DNA of 64,000 nt from Georgenia faecalis (GTDB lineage: Bacteria; Actinomycetota; Actinomycetes; Actinomycetales; Actinomycetaceae). The notes under the pieces are model-generated. The model made no database searches. It was not told the origin of the DNA and saw nothing but the letters and a program-made list of their open reading frames with translations. The translations under genes were made by a program, and so were the position numbers. The first letter of the stretch is position 1. Each line of letters starts with the position of its first letter. This document shows positions 36,105 to 45,453 of the stretch, piece by piece. The stretch lies in contig NZ_CP033325.1 in NCBI RefSeq assembly GCF_003710105.1, forward strand, positions 2,418,001 through 2,482,000, in the 5' to 3' direction.

Positions 36105-37577
36105 TCAGGAGGCCGACGGGGCCGACGGCGCGCTCTCCGCGCTGTCGGCACTGTCCGCGCTGTCGGCACTGTCCGCGCTGTCCGCGCTGTCGGCGGAGTC
36201 CGCGCTGTCGGCGGAGTCCGCGCTGTCGGAGCTGTCGGCCGGCTCGGCACCCGCGGCACCGGCGGCCTCGGCCGCGTCCTCCTCGTCGGAGCCGATGAAC
36301 TCGACGAGGTCGAGCTCGGCGCCCGTGCTGTCCTTGACCGTGGCCCGGCGCAGGGCGACCGCGAGGGACTTGTTCCGCGCGAGCTCACCGACGAACGCGG
36401 GGATCTGGCCCGCCCGGTCGGCGCTGGTGATGAACTCGTTGGGGTCCATGCCGTACTGCTGGGCGCTGTTGAGCAGGAACTGGATGAGCTCGTTCTGCCC
36501 GACGTTGACCTTGAGCTCCTCGGCAAGGGCGTCGAGGAGGAACTGGTCCTTGAGCATCCGCTCGGTCTCCTCGCGCACCTCCTCGCCGTGGGGGTCGTCC
36601 TCGTCCTTGCCCTCGGCCTGGAGGTGGTTCTTGATCTCCTGGTCGACGACGCGGGTGGGCACGGGGATCTCGATGCCCTTGCGGAGCTCCTCGAGGAGGA
36701 GGTCGCGGGCCTGGACAGCCTGGTCGGCCGCCTTGTCCTTGGCGACCTGCGCGCGCAGGTCCTCGCGGAGCTCGTCGATGGTGTCGAACTCGCTCGCCAG
36801 CTGGGCGAAGTCGTCGTCGACGGCGGGCAGGTCGCGCTCCTTGACGGTGGAGACCGTCACGGTGATCTCCGCGTCCTCGCCGGCGTGCTCGCCACCGGCG
36901 AGCGGCGCCGTGAACGTGGCGGACTCCCCCGCGCTGAGGCCGGTGAGGGCCTCGTCCATGCCCTCGAGCATGTTGCCGACACCGATCTGGTAGGAGATGC
37001 CGGAGACGGAGTCGACCTCCTCCTCGCCGATGGTGGCGGTGAGGTCGATGGTGACGAAGTCGCCGTCCTCGGCAGCGCGCTCGACGCCCACGAGCGAGCC
37101 GAACCGCTCACGCAGCGCCTCGAGGCGCTCCTCGACGTCGGCGTCGGTGACCTCGACGGCGTCGACGGTCAGCTCGAGGCCGTCGAGCTCGGGGAGGGTG
37201 ATCTGGGGACGGATGTCCACCTCGGCCGTGAAGACGAGCTGGCCACCGGGGGTGCCGGACATCGCGGGCACCTCGGTGACGTCGACCTCGGGCTGGCCCA
37301 GGGGGCGGATGTCCGCCTCGGAGACGGCCTGGCGGTACAGCTCGGGCAGCGCCTCGTTCACGGCGTGCTCGATGACCGCGGCGCGCCCCACCCGCTGCTC
37401 GATGATCCGGGCCGGCACGCGGCCCTTGCGGAAGCCGGGCACGGTGATCTGCTCACCGATGTGCGAGTAGGCGTGCTCGAGGCTCGGCTTGAGCTCCTCG
37501 TAGGACACCTCCACGGTCAGCTTGACCCGGGTGGGCTCGAGGTTCTCGACGGCGCTCTTCACTGCGGTGTTCTCCAC
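36105..37577 (-). CDS. tig: Trigger factor (ribosome-associated chaperone) with a Ser/Asp/Ala repeat tail
   Basis: The ribosome-bound chaperone and peptidyl-prolyl isomerase, 490 aa. The N-terminal ribosome-binding domain has the GFRKGRVP signature at about 48-55, the FKBP-like PPIase domain is near 150-245, and the C-terminal helical arms follow to about 440. The last about 45 residues are unusual: a run of Ser-Ala-Asp tripeptides (DSADSADSAD and so on) ending in ESAPSAPSAS. This acidic low-complexity tail is not part of the usual fold. The GTG at 37575-37577 gives the start MENTAVKSAVENL. Confidence 0.95.
   Translation of the reverse strand: MENTAVKSAVENLEPTRVKLTVEVSYEELKPSLEHAYSHIGEQITVPGFRKGRVPARIIEQRVGRAAVIEHAVNEALPELYRQAVSEADIRPLGQPEVDVTEVPAMSGTPGGQLVFTAEVDIRPQITLPELDGLELTVDAVEVTDADVEERLEALRERFGSLVGVERAAEDGDFVTIDLTATIGEEEVDSVSGISYQIGVGNMLEGMDEALTGLSAGESATFTAPLAGGEHAGEDAEITVTVSTVKERDLPAVDDDFAQLASEFDTIDELREDLRAQVAKDKAADQAVQARDLLLEELRKGIEIPVPTRVVDQEIKNHLQAEGKDEDDPHGEEVREETERMLKDQFLLDALAEELKVNVGQNELIQFLLNSAQQYGMDPNEFITSADRAGQIPAFVGELARNKSLAVALRRATVKDSTGAELDLVEFIGSDEEDAAEAAGAAGAEPADSSDSADSADSADSADSADSADSADSADSADSAESAPSAPSAS
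36133..36240 (-). repeat. Tandem 9-base repeat coding the Ser-Ala-Asp tail of trigger factor
   Basis: About a dozen 9-base units (TGTCGGCGC/CTGTCCGCG variants) code Asp-Ser-Ala repeats in the C-terminal tail of the tig product. The units are near-identical, so copy number is likely to change by slippage. It is coding, not a CRISPR or a promoter array. Confidence 0.85.
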
Positions 37578-37784
37578 TCATCGGTTACGGGGGGACGGCC
37601 CTCGCCGCGGCGAGGAAAGGTCGATCAGGCACGCGCACCGAGGGCACGCACAAGCCTCACCATCCTAGGGCACCACGTCGAACCGTCGCGCGGCGAGCTC
37701 GGCGCCCGCGGGCCGTCGGCGCCCGGCGTTCAGCCCCGTGGGCCGTCGGCCGGACGCGGCGCACCGTCGCTAGGCTCACCGGGC

Positions 37785-38996
37785 ATGAGCGCCCTCACGC
37801 CCGCAGTGGTCCACGAGCTCCTGCGCCCGGAGGCCGGGCTGGCGCGTGGCTTCGAGCTCGTCCGGCACCCGGACCCGCCTCACCTGTACCTCATGGTCGT
37901 CGACGTCGGCACCCGGTTCGCGAGCACCACGCACCCGACGGTGCACGACCTCGCGGGAGCCTTCGACCTCCAGGCCGACGGCGCCGTCCGCCGGGGCCTG
38001 GGCGAGGCGGTGGAACGGTGCGCCCTCGCCCCGCGGGAGACCGGTGACCCGGTCCGCGCGACCCTCGCCGACCTCAGGGCGGCGGGGACGGCCGCCGCCG
38101 ATGCCGAGCACTGGCCCGGCCACTGGCCGGTCGCCGAGCGCGAGGACACCACGTGGTACCCGGCCGAGGAGCTCGGCTCGGGGTGCGAGCGGCTCGTACC
38201 GTCGGCGTGGGTCGACTGCCCGGTGACCGGCCCCCTCGCCGCCCGGTGGGAGGGGACCCCCTCGGGGGCAGCGGCCCACACCTCCCTCGATGCGGCCACG
38301 GCGGTGGCCCTGGCGGAGGTCCTCGAGCGGGACGCGCTCATGCGGACGTGGTTCCGCCCGGACCGTGCGGCGGCGGTGGAGGTCGAGCTCGCCGGGGACG
38401 CGCGCCTCGCCCGGCTGGTGAGCGACCAGCCGCAGGTCACCGTGCGGGCGGCGTGCGTGCCCACCGCCCTGCCCGACCGGCACGCGTACGTCGCGTGGGT
38501 GGACGACGGCGTCACCATCGGGACCGGCGCCGTGGCCGCGGCCGCGGAACCGGAGGGTGTGGTGAAGGCGGTGCAGGAGGCGTGGCAGATCTACCTCGCC
38601 CTGCGCAGCCGGGCACGCACGGGCGGGACCGCCGAGGACGGCGCGCGCGCCTTCGTCGCCCACGGCGAGGCCCGTTGCGACTTCTGGACCGACGGGCGAG
38701 GCCGGGAGGCGATGCGGGCGTGGGCGCAGGGCCTCGGCCCGGCGCGCCCGATGCGCACGGACACCCCCGGGGAGCCGGCCCCCGCGGCGGCCGGGCTCGC
38801 CGCACGCGGGTTCCCCGTCCTGCGGGTCGACCTGACGCACCGGTTGCCCGCAGCCGTCCGTGACGCCGGCTTCGTCGCGGTGAAGGTGCTCGTGGGCGGC
38901 CTTCAGCCGCTCGTCCTCGACGAGGCCGCCGACTGGCCCTTCGTCGACACACGGCTGGGCCGGCGTCGTACCGTCGTGTTCCAGCCGTTGATCTAA
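37785..38996 (+). CDS. YcaO-domain protein (possible RiPP azoline/amide-forming enzyme)
   Basis: A 403-aa protein whose core matches YcaO. Its conserved motifs are AHTSLDAATAVALAEVLERDALMRTW (about 164-188, the usual E-x-x-E-R-D ATP-binding region), GTGAVAAAAEPEGVVKAVQEAWQIY (a later Glu ligand) and the C-terminal FVAVKVLVGGLQPL that corresponds to the PGLEP-like segment. YcaO enzymes activate peptide amides with ATP to form thiazoline/oxazoline, thioamide or macroamidine. No E1-like or docking partner protein is adjacent, and the C-terminus is PLI rather than PxPxP. It ends convergently on the methyltransferase (the CTAA holds both stop codons). Membership in the cluster is inferred by location. 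Confidence 0.72.
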   Translation: MSALTPAVVHELLRPEAGLARGFELVRHPDPPHLYLMVVDVGTRFASTTHPTVHDLAGAFDLQADGAVRRGLGEAVERCALAPRETGDPVRATLADLRAAGTAAADAEHWPGHWPVAEREDTTWYPAEELGSGCERLVPSAWVDCPVTGPLAARWEGTPSGAAAHTSLDAATAVALAEVLERDALMRTWFRPDRAAAVEVELAGDARLARLVSDQPQVTVRAACVPTALPDRHAYVAWVDDGVTIGTGAVAAAAEPEGVVKAVQEAWQIYLALRSRARTGGTAEDGARAFVAHGEARCDFWTDGRGREAMRAWAQGLGPARPMRTDTPGEPAPAAAGLAARGFPVLRVDLTHRLPAAVRDAGFVAVKVLVGGLQPLVLDEAADWPFVDTRLGRRRTVVFQPLI

Positions 38997-39808
38997 CGGG
39001 CGCGGGCCAGGGTGACGAGCACCGTGCGGTGAGGCAGGGCTCCCGCCGTCGGCTCGACGCCGACCACCTGCAGGCCCGTCCCCGCCACCTCGTCCTCGAG
39101 GTCGCCGAGGCTGAGGACTTCCACCGTCGACCGGCACACGGGGACCTCCGGCGTCTCGAGGTCGACGGGGACGACCGTGACCTCGCGCTGCCGGGCGCCC
39201 CGGGCGATGTGCTCGATGATCCGGTAGCCCCGGCCGTCGGGTAGGCGGATGTCGTGGCAGGTGTCCTCGCCCTCCTCCCCCGGGCGGCGGTCCTGGGCCA
39301 CGGACAGCACGAAGCGCCCGCCGTCGGTCAGGTGGCGGGCGACGCTTGCGTACAGGCCCTGGCGGCCGGTGGCGTCGAGCAGGGTGACCGACGTCGCGGC
39401 GAGGACCACCACGGCGAACTGCTCGCCGAGGGTGAAGTCACTCATGTCGCCCTGGACCACCCGGGTGCGGGCCCGGAACGCGCGCGGCGCGGCGTCGAGG
39501 GCGCGCTCGAGCGCGGCGAGCATCGGCACCGACAGGTCGAGCGCGGTGACGTGGCGGCCGAGCGCCAGCAGCGGCAGCGTCAGCCGGCCCGCCCCGGCGG
39601 CGAGGTCGAGGACGGGCCCGGGCGTGCGGGCCACCGCCGCGACGAACTCGCGGACCTCGTGCTGGTCCGCCTCGGCGAGCGCGGTGTAGACCGCCGCGCC
39701 CACCTCGCCGTAGAGGTCGTGGAGGACCACGCGGTCCGCGACCGGGGCGAGGATCTCGGCCGCCAGCCCCGGCACCCCGGCCATGCTGAACACCTGGCCG
39801 GCGCTCAT
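38993..39808 (-). CDS. mpaM: Daptide-type SAM-dependent methyltransferase (MpaM-like)
   Basis: Class I methyltransferase of 271 aa. SAM motif I is VLDLAAGAGRLTLPLL at about 66-81, and later motifs (ALDLSVPMLAALERAL, VVQGDMSDFTLG and FAVVVLAATSVTLLD) follow. In daptide pathways the matching enzyme dimethylates the C-terminal amine made by the dehydrogenase and aminotransferase. Assignment to that role rests on operon context (aminotransferase, ADH, Thr-terminated precursors) rather than on a diagnostic residue. The ATG overlaps the LanKC stop by four bases. It is the last gene of the minus-strand operon. Confidence 0.72.
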   Translation of the reverse strand: MSAGQVFSMAGVPGLAAEILAPVADRVVLHDLYGEVGAAVYTALAEADQHEVREFVAAVARTPGPVLDLAAGAGRLTLPLLALGRHVTALDLSVPMLAALERALDAAPRAFRARTRVVQGDMSDFTLGEQFAVVVLAATSVTLLDATGRQGLYASVARHLTDGGRFVLSVAQDRRPGEEGEDTCHDIRLPDGRGYRIIEHIARGARQREVTVVPVDLETPEVPVCRSTVEVLSLGDLEDEVAGTGLQVVGVEPTAGALPHRTVLVTLARAR

Positions 39809-42336
39809 GCCTGCGCCAGCACGCCGGCCGGGCGGACGGCGCAGCCGCCGACGAAGGGAACGCCGACGGCCTCGGCCCGCGCGATCGACTCGAGCCCCAG
39901 CGCCACCCCGACGGAGCCGGTGGCCAGGTCGGTGGACAGTCGCAGCAGCTCCTGCCCGAGGACGCTGACGTGGTCGTCGTCCCCGACGGCGCACACGTCC
40001 AGCGCACGCAGGTGTCGCTGCACCGCTGCGTCGTCCTCACGGCGTCCGGCCTGGCCGAGGACGGTGAGGACGCCCGCGCGGCCGTGCAGCCACCCGGCCT
40101 GGGGCAGGTACGCGTCGGCGCAGGCGCGCACGAGCTCACGCTCGGTCCGTCCCACCCACTCCTCGGCCATGACGGCGCGCATCTGGCCGAGGACGAGGGC
40201 GATACCCCCGGCACCGCGAGCGAGGGACGGGTGCCTGCGCCACTGGCCGCTCTCGCCGCCCCACCCCAGCGCGCCGAGGTCACGCCGGACCGCGTCGCGG
40301 GCCGCGACGAGGTGACGCTCCTCCCCCGTCGCCTCGTGGAGGCGCAGCCGCAGGAGCGCGGTCCCGCTCCACCCGTCCCACCACCCGGTCGGCTCCCGGC
40401 CGTTGGTCGCGGGGACGGCCGCTGCGTCGAGGGTGTCGGCGAGGTCGACGGCCCGGTCGAGAAGCCCCGGGTCGCCGCCGCGCTGGTGGTGCTCGAGCAG
40501 GACGAGGCCGAGACCACCGACGCCGTCCGCGAGCCCGGGCCCGAGAGCGTCGGTGGGGATCCGCAGGAGGTGCTCGACGACCTCGGCGGCGTCGTCGTGG
40601 CGCCCCATGCCGTCGAGCGCGTACACCACGCCCGCCAGCCCGCGGGCCAGCCCCGGACCGAGCCCGCGCGTCCGGTCGACCGCGGCGAGGAGCCAGTCGA
40701 CGTGCGCGGGATCGACTCCGACACCGAGCTGGTGGAGGCCCCAGAGGACGCCAGCCGCCCCGTGGGCGAACGTCACCCCGCCCGACTCGGCGGTGAACTG
40801 GCCGATGTCGCCGGGAAAGAGGCGGTCGGTGCGTTCGGGCGTGGCCGCGGCGAGGACGCCCGCGACCAGCCGTCGCCGACGCTCGTCCGGGCCCAGCTCA
40901 CGCAGCCGGACCCCGGGGCCCGGGTGGGCGCACGTCCCAGCCCCGAGCGCGAGCTCGGCCCGGGCCTTGTCGAGGAAGGGCTGCGGCACCGCCGCGACCT
41001 CGCGCACCTGTTCCAGGAGGTCCTCCCGCTTCCCCTCCTGCCACGGCAGCACCACGGTCGCCGGGAGGAACACGGCCAGGCGGGTGCACCCCAGGGCGTA
41101 GCGGTCGACGTCGGTCCCCCGCACCCCGGCCGGCGCCCGGAACCCCGGGGCCCCGATCCGCTGCTCGAAGCCGGTGGTGTCCGACCCGGCGGTCTCCAGG
41201 TCGATGAAGTACACGAGGTCGTCCTCGGTGATCATGATGTTGTTGGGATGGAGGTCACCGAAGACCACCCCGCGGGCGTGCATCGCCTGGAGCGCCTCCT
41301 CCACCTGGTCGAGGACCCCCAGGACCCAGGAGGTGTACCCGGCCTGCGTCAGCCCGCCGGCCGTGAGAAGCGGGTTGCGCTCGTGCATCGCCTGCGACAG
41401 CGTGACGCCGTCGACGAACTCCCGCGCGAGGAAGTAGTGCTCGTGGCCGCGCCGGTAGTCGATGAGCCGCGGGATCCCGGCGACCCCGGCGAGGGTCTCC
41501 ATCGCCCAGCGCTCGCGCTCGAGGCGGGTGACGGCGTCGGCCCCGGACTCGTCGAGCCCGGCCATCGGACGCGCCTCCTTGAGCAGGACGCGCGCGCCGT
41601 CGCGCCGGTCGACGGCGCGGTAGACGCCACCACCGTTGGAGAAGTGGAGGGCGGCCTCCGGGCGGAAGGGGAAGTCCTCGAGCGTGCCGGCGTTGCGGGC
41701 GGCGAGCGCCTCCTCCAGGAGCTCGGGCAGCTCGACCCACTCGGGCACGTGGAACCCGGGCTTGCGAACGTCGGGCTCGAGCGTCCCGTCGGGCCGGCGC
41801 AGGCACGGGACCGTCGTCCCGTTCGGGCCGGGGCCGGCGAGGTAGGTGAAGCCCCCGTAACGGACGTAGAGCGGGCCCTGACGCCACCGCAGGTCGCTGA
41901 GGACGTACGGGCCCGGCTCGCCGTCGAGGATCTCGCCCAGCTCGAGGAGCACGGCCCGGAGCTCGCCGACGTCCCGAGGGAAGACGGTGATGAACTTCCC
42001 GCTCGCGCCACGGTCGCCGTACTTGCTGTTGCGGAAGAACAGGGCTCGGGGCCCACGCAGGTGCTTGAAGGCGATCCTCCGGTCGGCGCAGTACCGGGCG
42101 ACCGCCGCGAGCACACGCTCGGCATTGTCGGGCGTGGCGGAGACGTGCACCTTCCAGCCCTGCTCGGGCAGCTCTTCGGTATGCAGGGTGCGCACGGTCC
42201 ACTCGTCGTTGACCGTGGTCGACCACTCGGCCGGCAGGTCGGTGGCGAACAGGGTGTCGTCGTCCGCCCGGACGACGTCGTAGTACGGGGTGCCCGCCGG
42301 GCAGAAGAACTGGTACCGCATGTCCACGTCAGCCAC
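39805..42336 (-). CDS. Class III lanthipeptide synthetase LanKC
   Basis: An 843-aa three-domain synthetase. The N-terminal lyase domain has the class III motif PYVLSDLRWRQGPLYVRYGG (about 143-162). The Ser/Thr kinase domain has Lys 253 (VLLKEARP), the catalytic Asp in GVVFGDLHPNNIMI (D361) and the metal-binding Asp in YFIDLETA (D379). The C-terminal LanC-like domain (about 500-843) has FAHGAAGVLWGL and GWLHGRAGVL, where Leu replaces the usual Cys before HG, so the LanC zinc site looks incomplete, as is common for class III. It phosphorylates and eliminates Ser/Thr to dehydroalanine/dehydrobutyrine. Neither precursor in this cluster has Cys for thioether rings. GTG start at 42336. Confidence 0.88.
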   Translation of the reverse strand: MADVDMRYQFFCPAGTPYYDVVRADDDTLFATDLPAEWSTTVNDEWTVRTLHTEELPEQGWKVHVSATPDNAERVLAAVARYCADRRIAFKHLRGPRALFFRNSKYGDRGASGKFITVFPRDVGELRAVLLELGEILDGEPGPYVLSDLRWRQGPLYVRYGGFTYLAGPGPNGTTVPCLRRPDGTLEPDVRKPGFHVPEWVELPELLEEALAARNAGTLEDFPFRPEAALHFSNGGGVYRAVDRRDGARVLLKEARPMAGLDESGADAVTRLERERWAMETLAGVAGIPRLIDYRRGHEHYFLAREFVDGVTLSQAMHERNPLLTAGGLTQAGYTSWVLGVLDQVEEALQAMHARGVVFGDLHPNNIMITEDDLVYFIDLETAGSDTTGFEQRIGAPGFRAPAGVRGTDVDRYALGCTRLAVFLPATVVLPWQEGKREDLLEQVREVAAVPQPFLDKARAELALGAGTCAHPGPGVRLRELGPDERRRRLVAGVLAAATPERTDRLFPGDIGQFTAESGGVTFAHGAAGVLWGLHQLGVGVDPAHVDWLLAAVDRTRGLGPGLARGLAGVVYALDGMGRHDDAAEVVEHLLRIPTDALGPGLADGVGGLGLVLLEHHQRGGDPGLLDRAVDLADTLDAAAVPATNGREPTGWWDGWSGTALLRLRLHEATGEERHLVAARDAVRRDLGALGWGGESGQWRRHPSLARGAGGIALVLGQMRAVMAEEWVGRTERELVRACADAYLPQAGWLHGRAGVLTVLGQAGRREDDAAVQRHLRALDVCAVGDDDHVSVLGQELLRLSTDLATGSVGVALGLESIARAEAVGVPFVGGCAVRPAGVLAQA

Positions 42337-42348
42337 GCCTCCGCTCGG

Positions 42349-43995
42349 TCATTGCGCGCCGCCGATCCCCAGCGGTGCGAGGTAGGTGTCGGTCAGCCAC
42401 CGCCAGCCCGGCACCGTGCCCAGCGCCACCCGGGCTGAGCCCGCGTGCTCGGGCAACGGGCCGTCGATGGTGACGGGGTACCCGGCCGCGGGAAGCGTGA
42501 GGCCTTCCGCGGTGATGGGCAGGAACGCCTCGATCGGTGCCTGGACGGTCACCGGCTCCGTGCCGGCCACGGTGGCCCGGCCGACCTCCGTGCTCGTCAC
42601 CAGGCCCATCCGGTACAGCTCCACCGGGTCCCCGACCGTGACGTCTCCCGCCCGTGACGGCAGGACGACGTAGGCCTGTCCCTCGTGCACGACATAGCCG
42701 CCCTGCACCGACGCGGGGACCGGCACGACGGCGGCCGCCGCGGCGGCGGTGAGGAGGAGCCCGGCGCTCACCGTCCACGTGCGCCACCGGGGCGCGTGCG
42801 CCTGAAGTGCCTCGCGCTGCAGCCGGGCTCCTCCGACGAGGACGTACGCGAGCGCGCCGCCCGCGACGAGCAGGACGGCCGCTGCGCCGGCCGTCCCGAG
42901 CCCGAGGAGCAGGTCGGCAAGGATGAGGAGCAGCGTCACGACGATGTAGACGGGCATGGCCATCGAGGCGAGGCCGAACGGCACGGCCCACCACCATTGC
43001 GGGAGGTCCCGCCGGCGGCGAGCACCGAAGAGCGTCGCACCGAGCCAGGAACGGGCGTCCCCCATCGCCTTCTCCCGCAGGTGGGGCAGGTCCAGGTGGC
43101 TCATGAGCGCCAGGTACCCGTCGAGCTTGATGAACGGGAGGAGATTCATCAAGCAGGCGACGTATGTCGTCGCGGCGAAGACGTACGCCGTGCTCTGCGC
43201 GGTCGGCCCGAGCGGGAGGCTCGCGGCCGCGAGCGCCGCGACGCCGGCGACGACCGACTGGACGCCGATGCCGGCGAGCGCCACGGCCACCCGCTGGTCC
43301 CGCCGGGGCAGGCGCCAGCCGTCCGTGACGTCGCAGAAGAACGCCGGGGTGAAGTAGAAGAGCATGACGCCCATCCGCGTGGGCCGGCCGCCGAACATGG
43401 CGAGCACCGCCCCGTGGGAGAGCTCGTGGACGCAGGTGGTGAGGAGGTAGCCCATCGCCACGGCGAAGTAGGCGGCGAACGGCAGCGGCGTGCCCAGCGC
43501 CCGGGCGACGTCCTCGGCACGCAGCGCCAGCGTTCCCGCACCGAGGACGGACACCGCCAGCCCCACAGCGATGGCCGACCGGCTGCCCAGGACCGCGATG
43601 AGCGGGCGGAGGGCGTCGAAGAGCCGGTCGGGGCGGAGGACGGTGAGCTGGATCCGGTGCGCCCCGAGGAAGCGCACCCGACGCTGGGCCGGCGGGGCAC
43701 TGCCGTCGTCGAGCATGCCCTTGCCGGCGAGCATGCCGACCGCCTCACCGACCAGGTCGGCGCTCCAGCGCGGCCCGAGCGCCTCGGCCAGGCCCGCATG
43801 GTCGGCGCGCCCGTCCATCTCGCGCATGAGATCGGCCAGGTCCGTCGCCAGCCGCAGGTAGGTGTGCGACCCCTTCTGCACGATCCACGGCGTGCCGTCG
43901 GCGCTCGGCGGGTGGAGGACGACGTCCTCGGCGAGCCTCGGGCGCTGCAGGTGGCTGGGGTCGGGCAGGACCGGCGCCGCGGCGGTCCGTCTCAT
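42349..43995 (-). CDS. mpaP: Intramembrane M50-type metalloprotease of the daptide cluster (MpaP-like)
   Basis: A 548-aa membrane protein. A soluble N-terminal part (about 1-120) is followed by transmembrane segments, with the zinc motif HELSHG (H190, E191, H194) and the second motif LDGYL (D292) typical of S2P/M50 intramembrane metalloproteases. More membrane segments and a soluble C-terminal domain follow. In daptide clusters the equivalent protein is thought to remove the leader from the modified precursor. The ATG overlaps the permease stop by four bases. It may also be part of export or immunity. Confidence 0.8.
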   Translation of the reverse strand: MRRTAAAPVLPDPSHLQRPRLAEDVVLHPPSADGTPWIVQKGSHTYLRLATDLADLMREMDGRADHAGLAEALGPRWSADLVGEAVGMLAGKGMLDDGSAPPAQRRVRFLGAHRIQLTVLRPDRLFDALRPLIAVLGSRSAIAVGLAVSVLGAGTLALRAEDVARALGTPLPFAAYFAVAMGYLLTTCVHELSHGAVLAMFGGRPTRMGVMLFYFTPAFFCDVTDGWRLPRRDQRVAVALAGIGVQSVVAGVAALAAASLPLGPTAQSTAYVFAATTYVACLMNLLPFIKLDGYLALMSHLDLPHLREKAMGDARSWLGATLFGARRRRDLPQWWWAVPFGLASMAMPVYIVVTLLLILADLLLGLGTAGAAAVLLVAGGALAYVLVGGARLQREALQAHAPRWRTWTVSAGLLLTAAAAAAVVPVPASVQGGYVVHEGQAYVVLPSRAGDVTVGDPVELYRMGLVTSTEVGRATVAGTEPVTVQAPIEAFLPITAEGLTLPAAGYPVTIDGPLPEHAGSARVALGTVPGWRWLTDTYLAPLGIGGAQ

Positions 43996-44735
43996 GTGAG
44001 GTCACGTCTCGCGACGAGCGCCCGGGCCGCGGCGCCGAGGACGAGGATCCATCCGACAAGCACCGCGTAGGACCCGCCGATGCTCAGCAGCCCCTCCTTG
44101 CCGTCGAGGTTGACACCGGTCATCGCGATGGTGAACAGGTAGCCGGCCACCTCGGGGGCGAACGATTGCACCCCCGGTTCGACAAGAAGCGTGAGCCCGA
44201 CGATGACGAGGATCGCGGCGACCTGGTGCCGCAGGATCCACCCCAGGAGCACTCCCCAGGTCGCCGAGAGCGTCGTCGTGCCGACGATCCCGAGCGCCGT
44301 CATCGTCGCCTCGTGCGACCAGACGACTTCCGCACCGGTGCGCGGCATGGCCACGTGCACGTACCCGACGGCGAGCGCGGCCGCGACGACACCGAGGACC
44401 AGCCCGGCGGCGGTCCCGGTGAGGGCCTTCGCCCCGAAGAGGCGCGACCGGGACCCGGCGACGAGGACGGACCGGGAGATCGTGCCGGAGGCGTACTCGC
44501 GGGTGACGGACAGTGCCCCGAGGATCCCGGAGACGAGGGTCATGGCGAACCACGAGCGGACGATGACGGCGGTCTGGGTGGCAGGGTCGCTGGCGCCGCT
44601 CGAGAGGAGCTCGCGCGCGGCCTGGGTGAAGCCCTCGGTGAACAGCCCGCCGAGCCCGATGCCGATGAGCAGGAGGGACCACGTCCCGCCGCCGGTCAAG
44701 AGCTTGCGGGCCTCGGCCCGGACGAGGTCAGCCAT
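43992..44735 (-). CDS. ABC-2 type transporter permease
   Basis: A 247-aa integral membrane protein with about six hydrophobic segments (near 18-38, 60-80, 105-130, 140-165, 175-200, 220-240). It matches the ABC-2 permease group found with ATPases in bacteriocin export and immunity. It overlaps the ATPase stop by eight bases (ATGGCTGA), and the protease gene starts inside its stop codon, so it is tightly coupled. Substrate is inferred from the neighbours. Confidence 0.82.
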   Translation of the reverse strand: MADLVRAEARKLLTGGGTWSLLLIGIGLGGLFTEGFTQAARELLSSGASDPATQTAVIVRSWFAMTLVSGILGALSVTREYASGTISRSVLVAGSRSRLFGAKALTGTAAGLVLGVVAAALAVGYVHVAMPRTGAEVVWSHEATMTALGIVGTTTLSATWGVLLGWILRHQVAAILVIVGLTLLVEPGVQSFAPEVAGYLFTIAMTGVNLDGKEGLLSIGGSYAVLVGWILVLGAAARALVARRDLT

Positions 44736-45453
44736 GGGAGTACTGCTCCTCTGCGTCGACGAGGCTGAAGAACCGGTCCTCGAGACGCTGCACGCCCCCG
44801 GACGTCAACGACTCCAGCGATCCCGCGTACCGCACGGTGCGGTCGAGGATGACCACGTCGTCCACGGTCTCCTCGACCTCCGCGAGGAGGTGGCTGGAGA
44901 GCAGGACGGTCGTCCCGCGCGCGGCGCGCTCGCGCAGCACCCGGCGCAGCCAGCGGATGCCCGAGGGGTCCAGGCCGGTGGCGGGCTCGTCGAGGATCAC
45001 CAGCTCGGGGTCGGCCACGAACGCGGTAGCCAGAGCGAGCCGCTGCCGCATGCCCTGGGAGAGCTTGGCGACCTTGCGCCCGGCCACGTCGCTGAGGCCG
45101 ACCTCGCCGAGCGCGCGTTCGACGTGGGCACGCGACAGCCCCATCGCCGTCGCCCAGATGCCCAGCTCGCCGGCCACGGTCGCCCCGGGTGTCGACCCGA
45201 TGCCGTCGATCGAGACGCCGACGCGCTGGGGGGTACCGAGGGCGGCGTAGGGGCGGCCGAAGACGAGCGCACGCCCGGACGTGGGGGCGACGAGCCCGAG
45301 GAGAGCCCGCAGCGACGTCGTCTTGCCGGCCCCGTTACGCCCGAGCAGCCCCGTGATGCGCCCCGGGGCGACCTCGAAGGAGACGTCCTCCACCGCGAGG
45401 GTCGCCCCGTAGCGCTTGGTCAGCGACTCGAAGCGGACGGGGGGTGCCGTCAT
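44728..45453 (-). CDS. ABC transporter ATP-binding protein (RiPP export/immunity)
   Basis: ATPase of 241 aa. Walker A is GRNGAGKTTSLRAL (about 38-51), the signature LSQGMRQRLALATAFV is near residue 134, and Walker B is LVILDEPATGLDPSG with H-loop LLSSHLLAEVEE. It resembles BcrA/CcmA-type ATPases for peptide antibiotic export or self-protection. The ATG at 45451-45453 overlaps the stop of the upstream 66-aa gene by four bases. With the permease it forms a two-component ABC exporter for the cluster product. Confidence 0.9.
   Translation of the reverse strand: MTAPPVRFESLTKRYGATLAVEDVSFEVAPGRITGLLGRNGAGKTTSLRALLGLVAPTSGRALVFGRPYAALGTPQRVGVSIDGIGSTPGATVAGELGIWATAMGLSRAHVERALGEVGLSDVAGRKVAKLSQGMRQRLALATAFVADPELVILDEPATGLDPSGIRWLRRVLRERAARGTTVLLSSHLLAEVEETVDDVVILDRTVRYAGSLESLTSGGVQRLEDRFFSLVDAEEQYSHG

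Noticed and set aside
36133..36240. Intergenic minisatellite or CRISPR after tig
   Set aside because: It is in frame at the C-terminus of trigger factor.
36030..38996. 988-aa ORF covering the YcaO gene from 36030
   Set aside because: The upstream part is antisense to tig. YcaO homology starts near 37785 with its own ATG.
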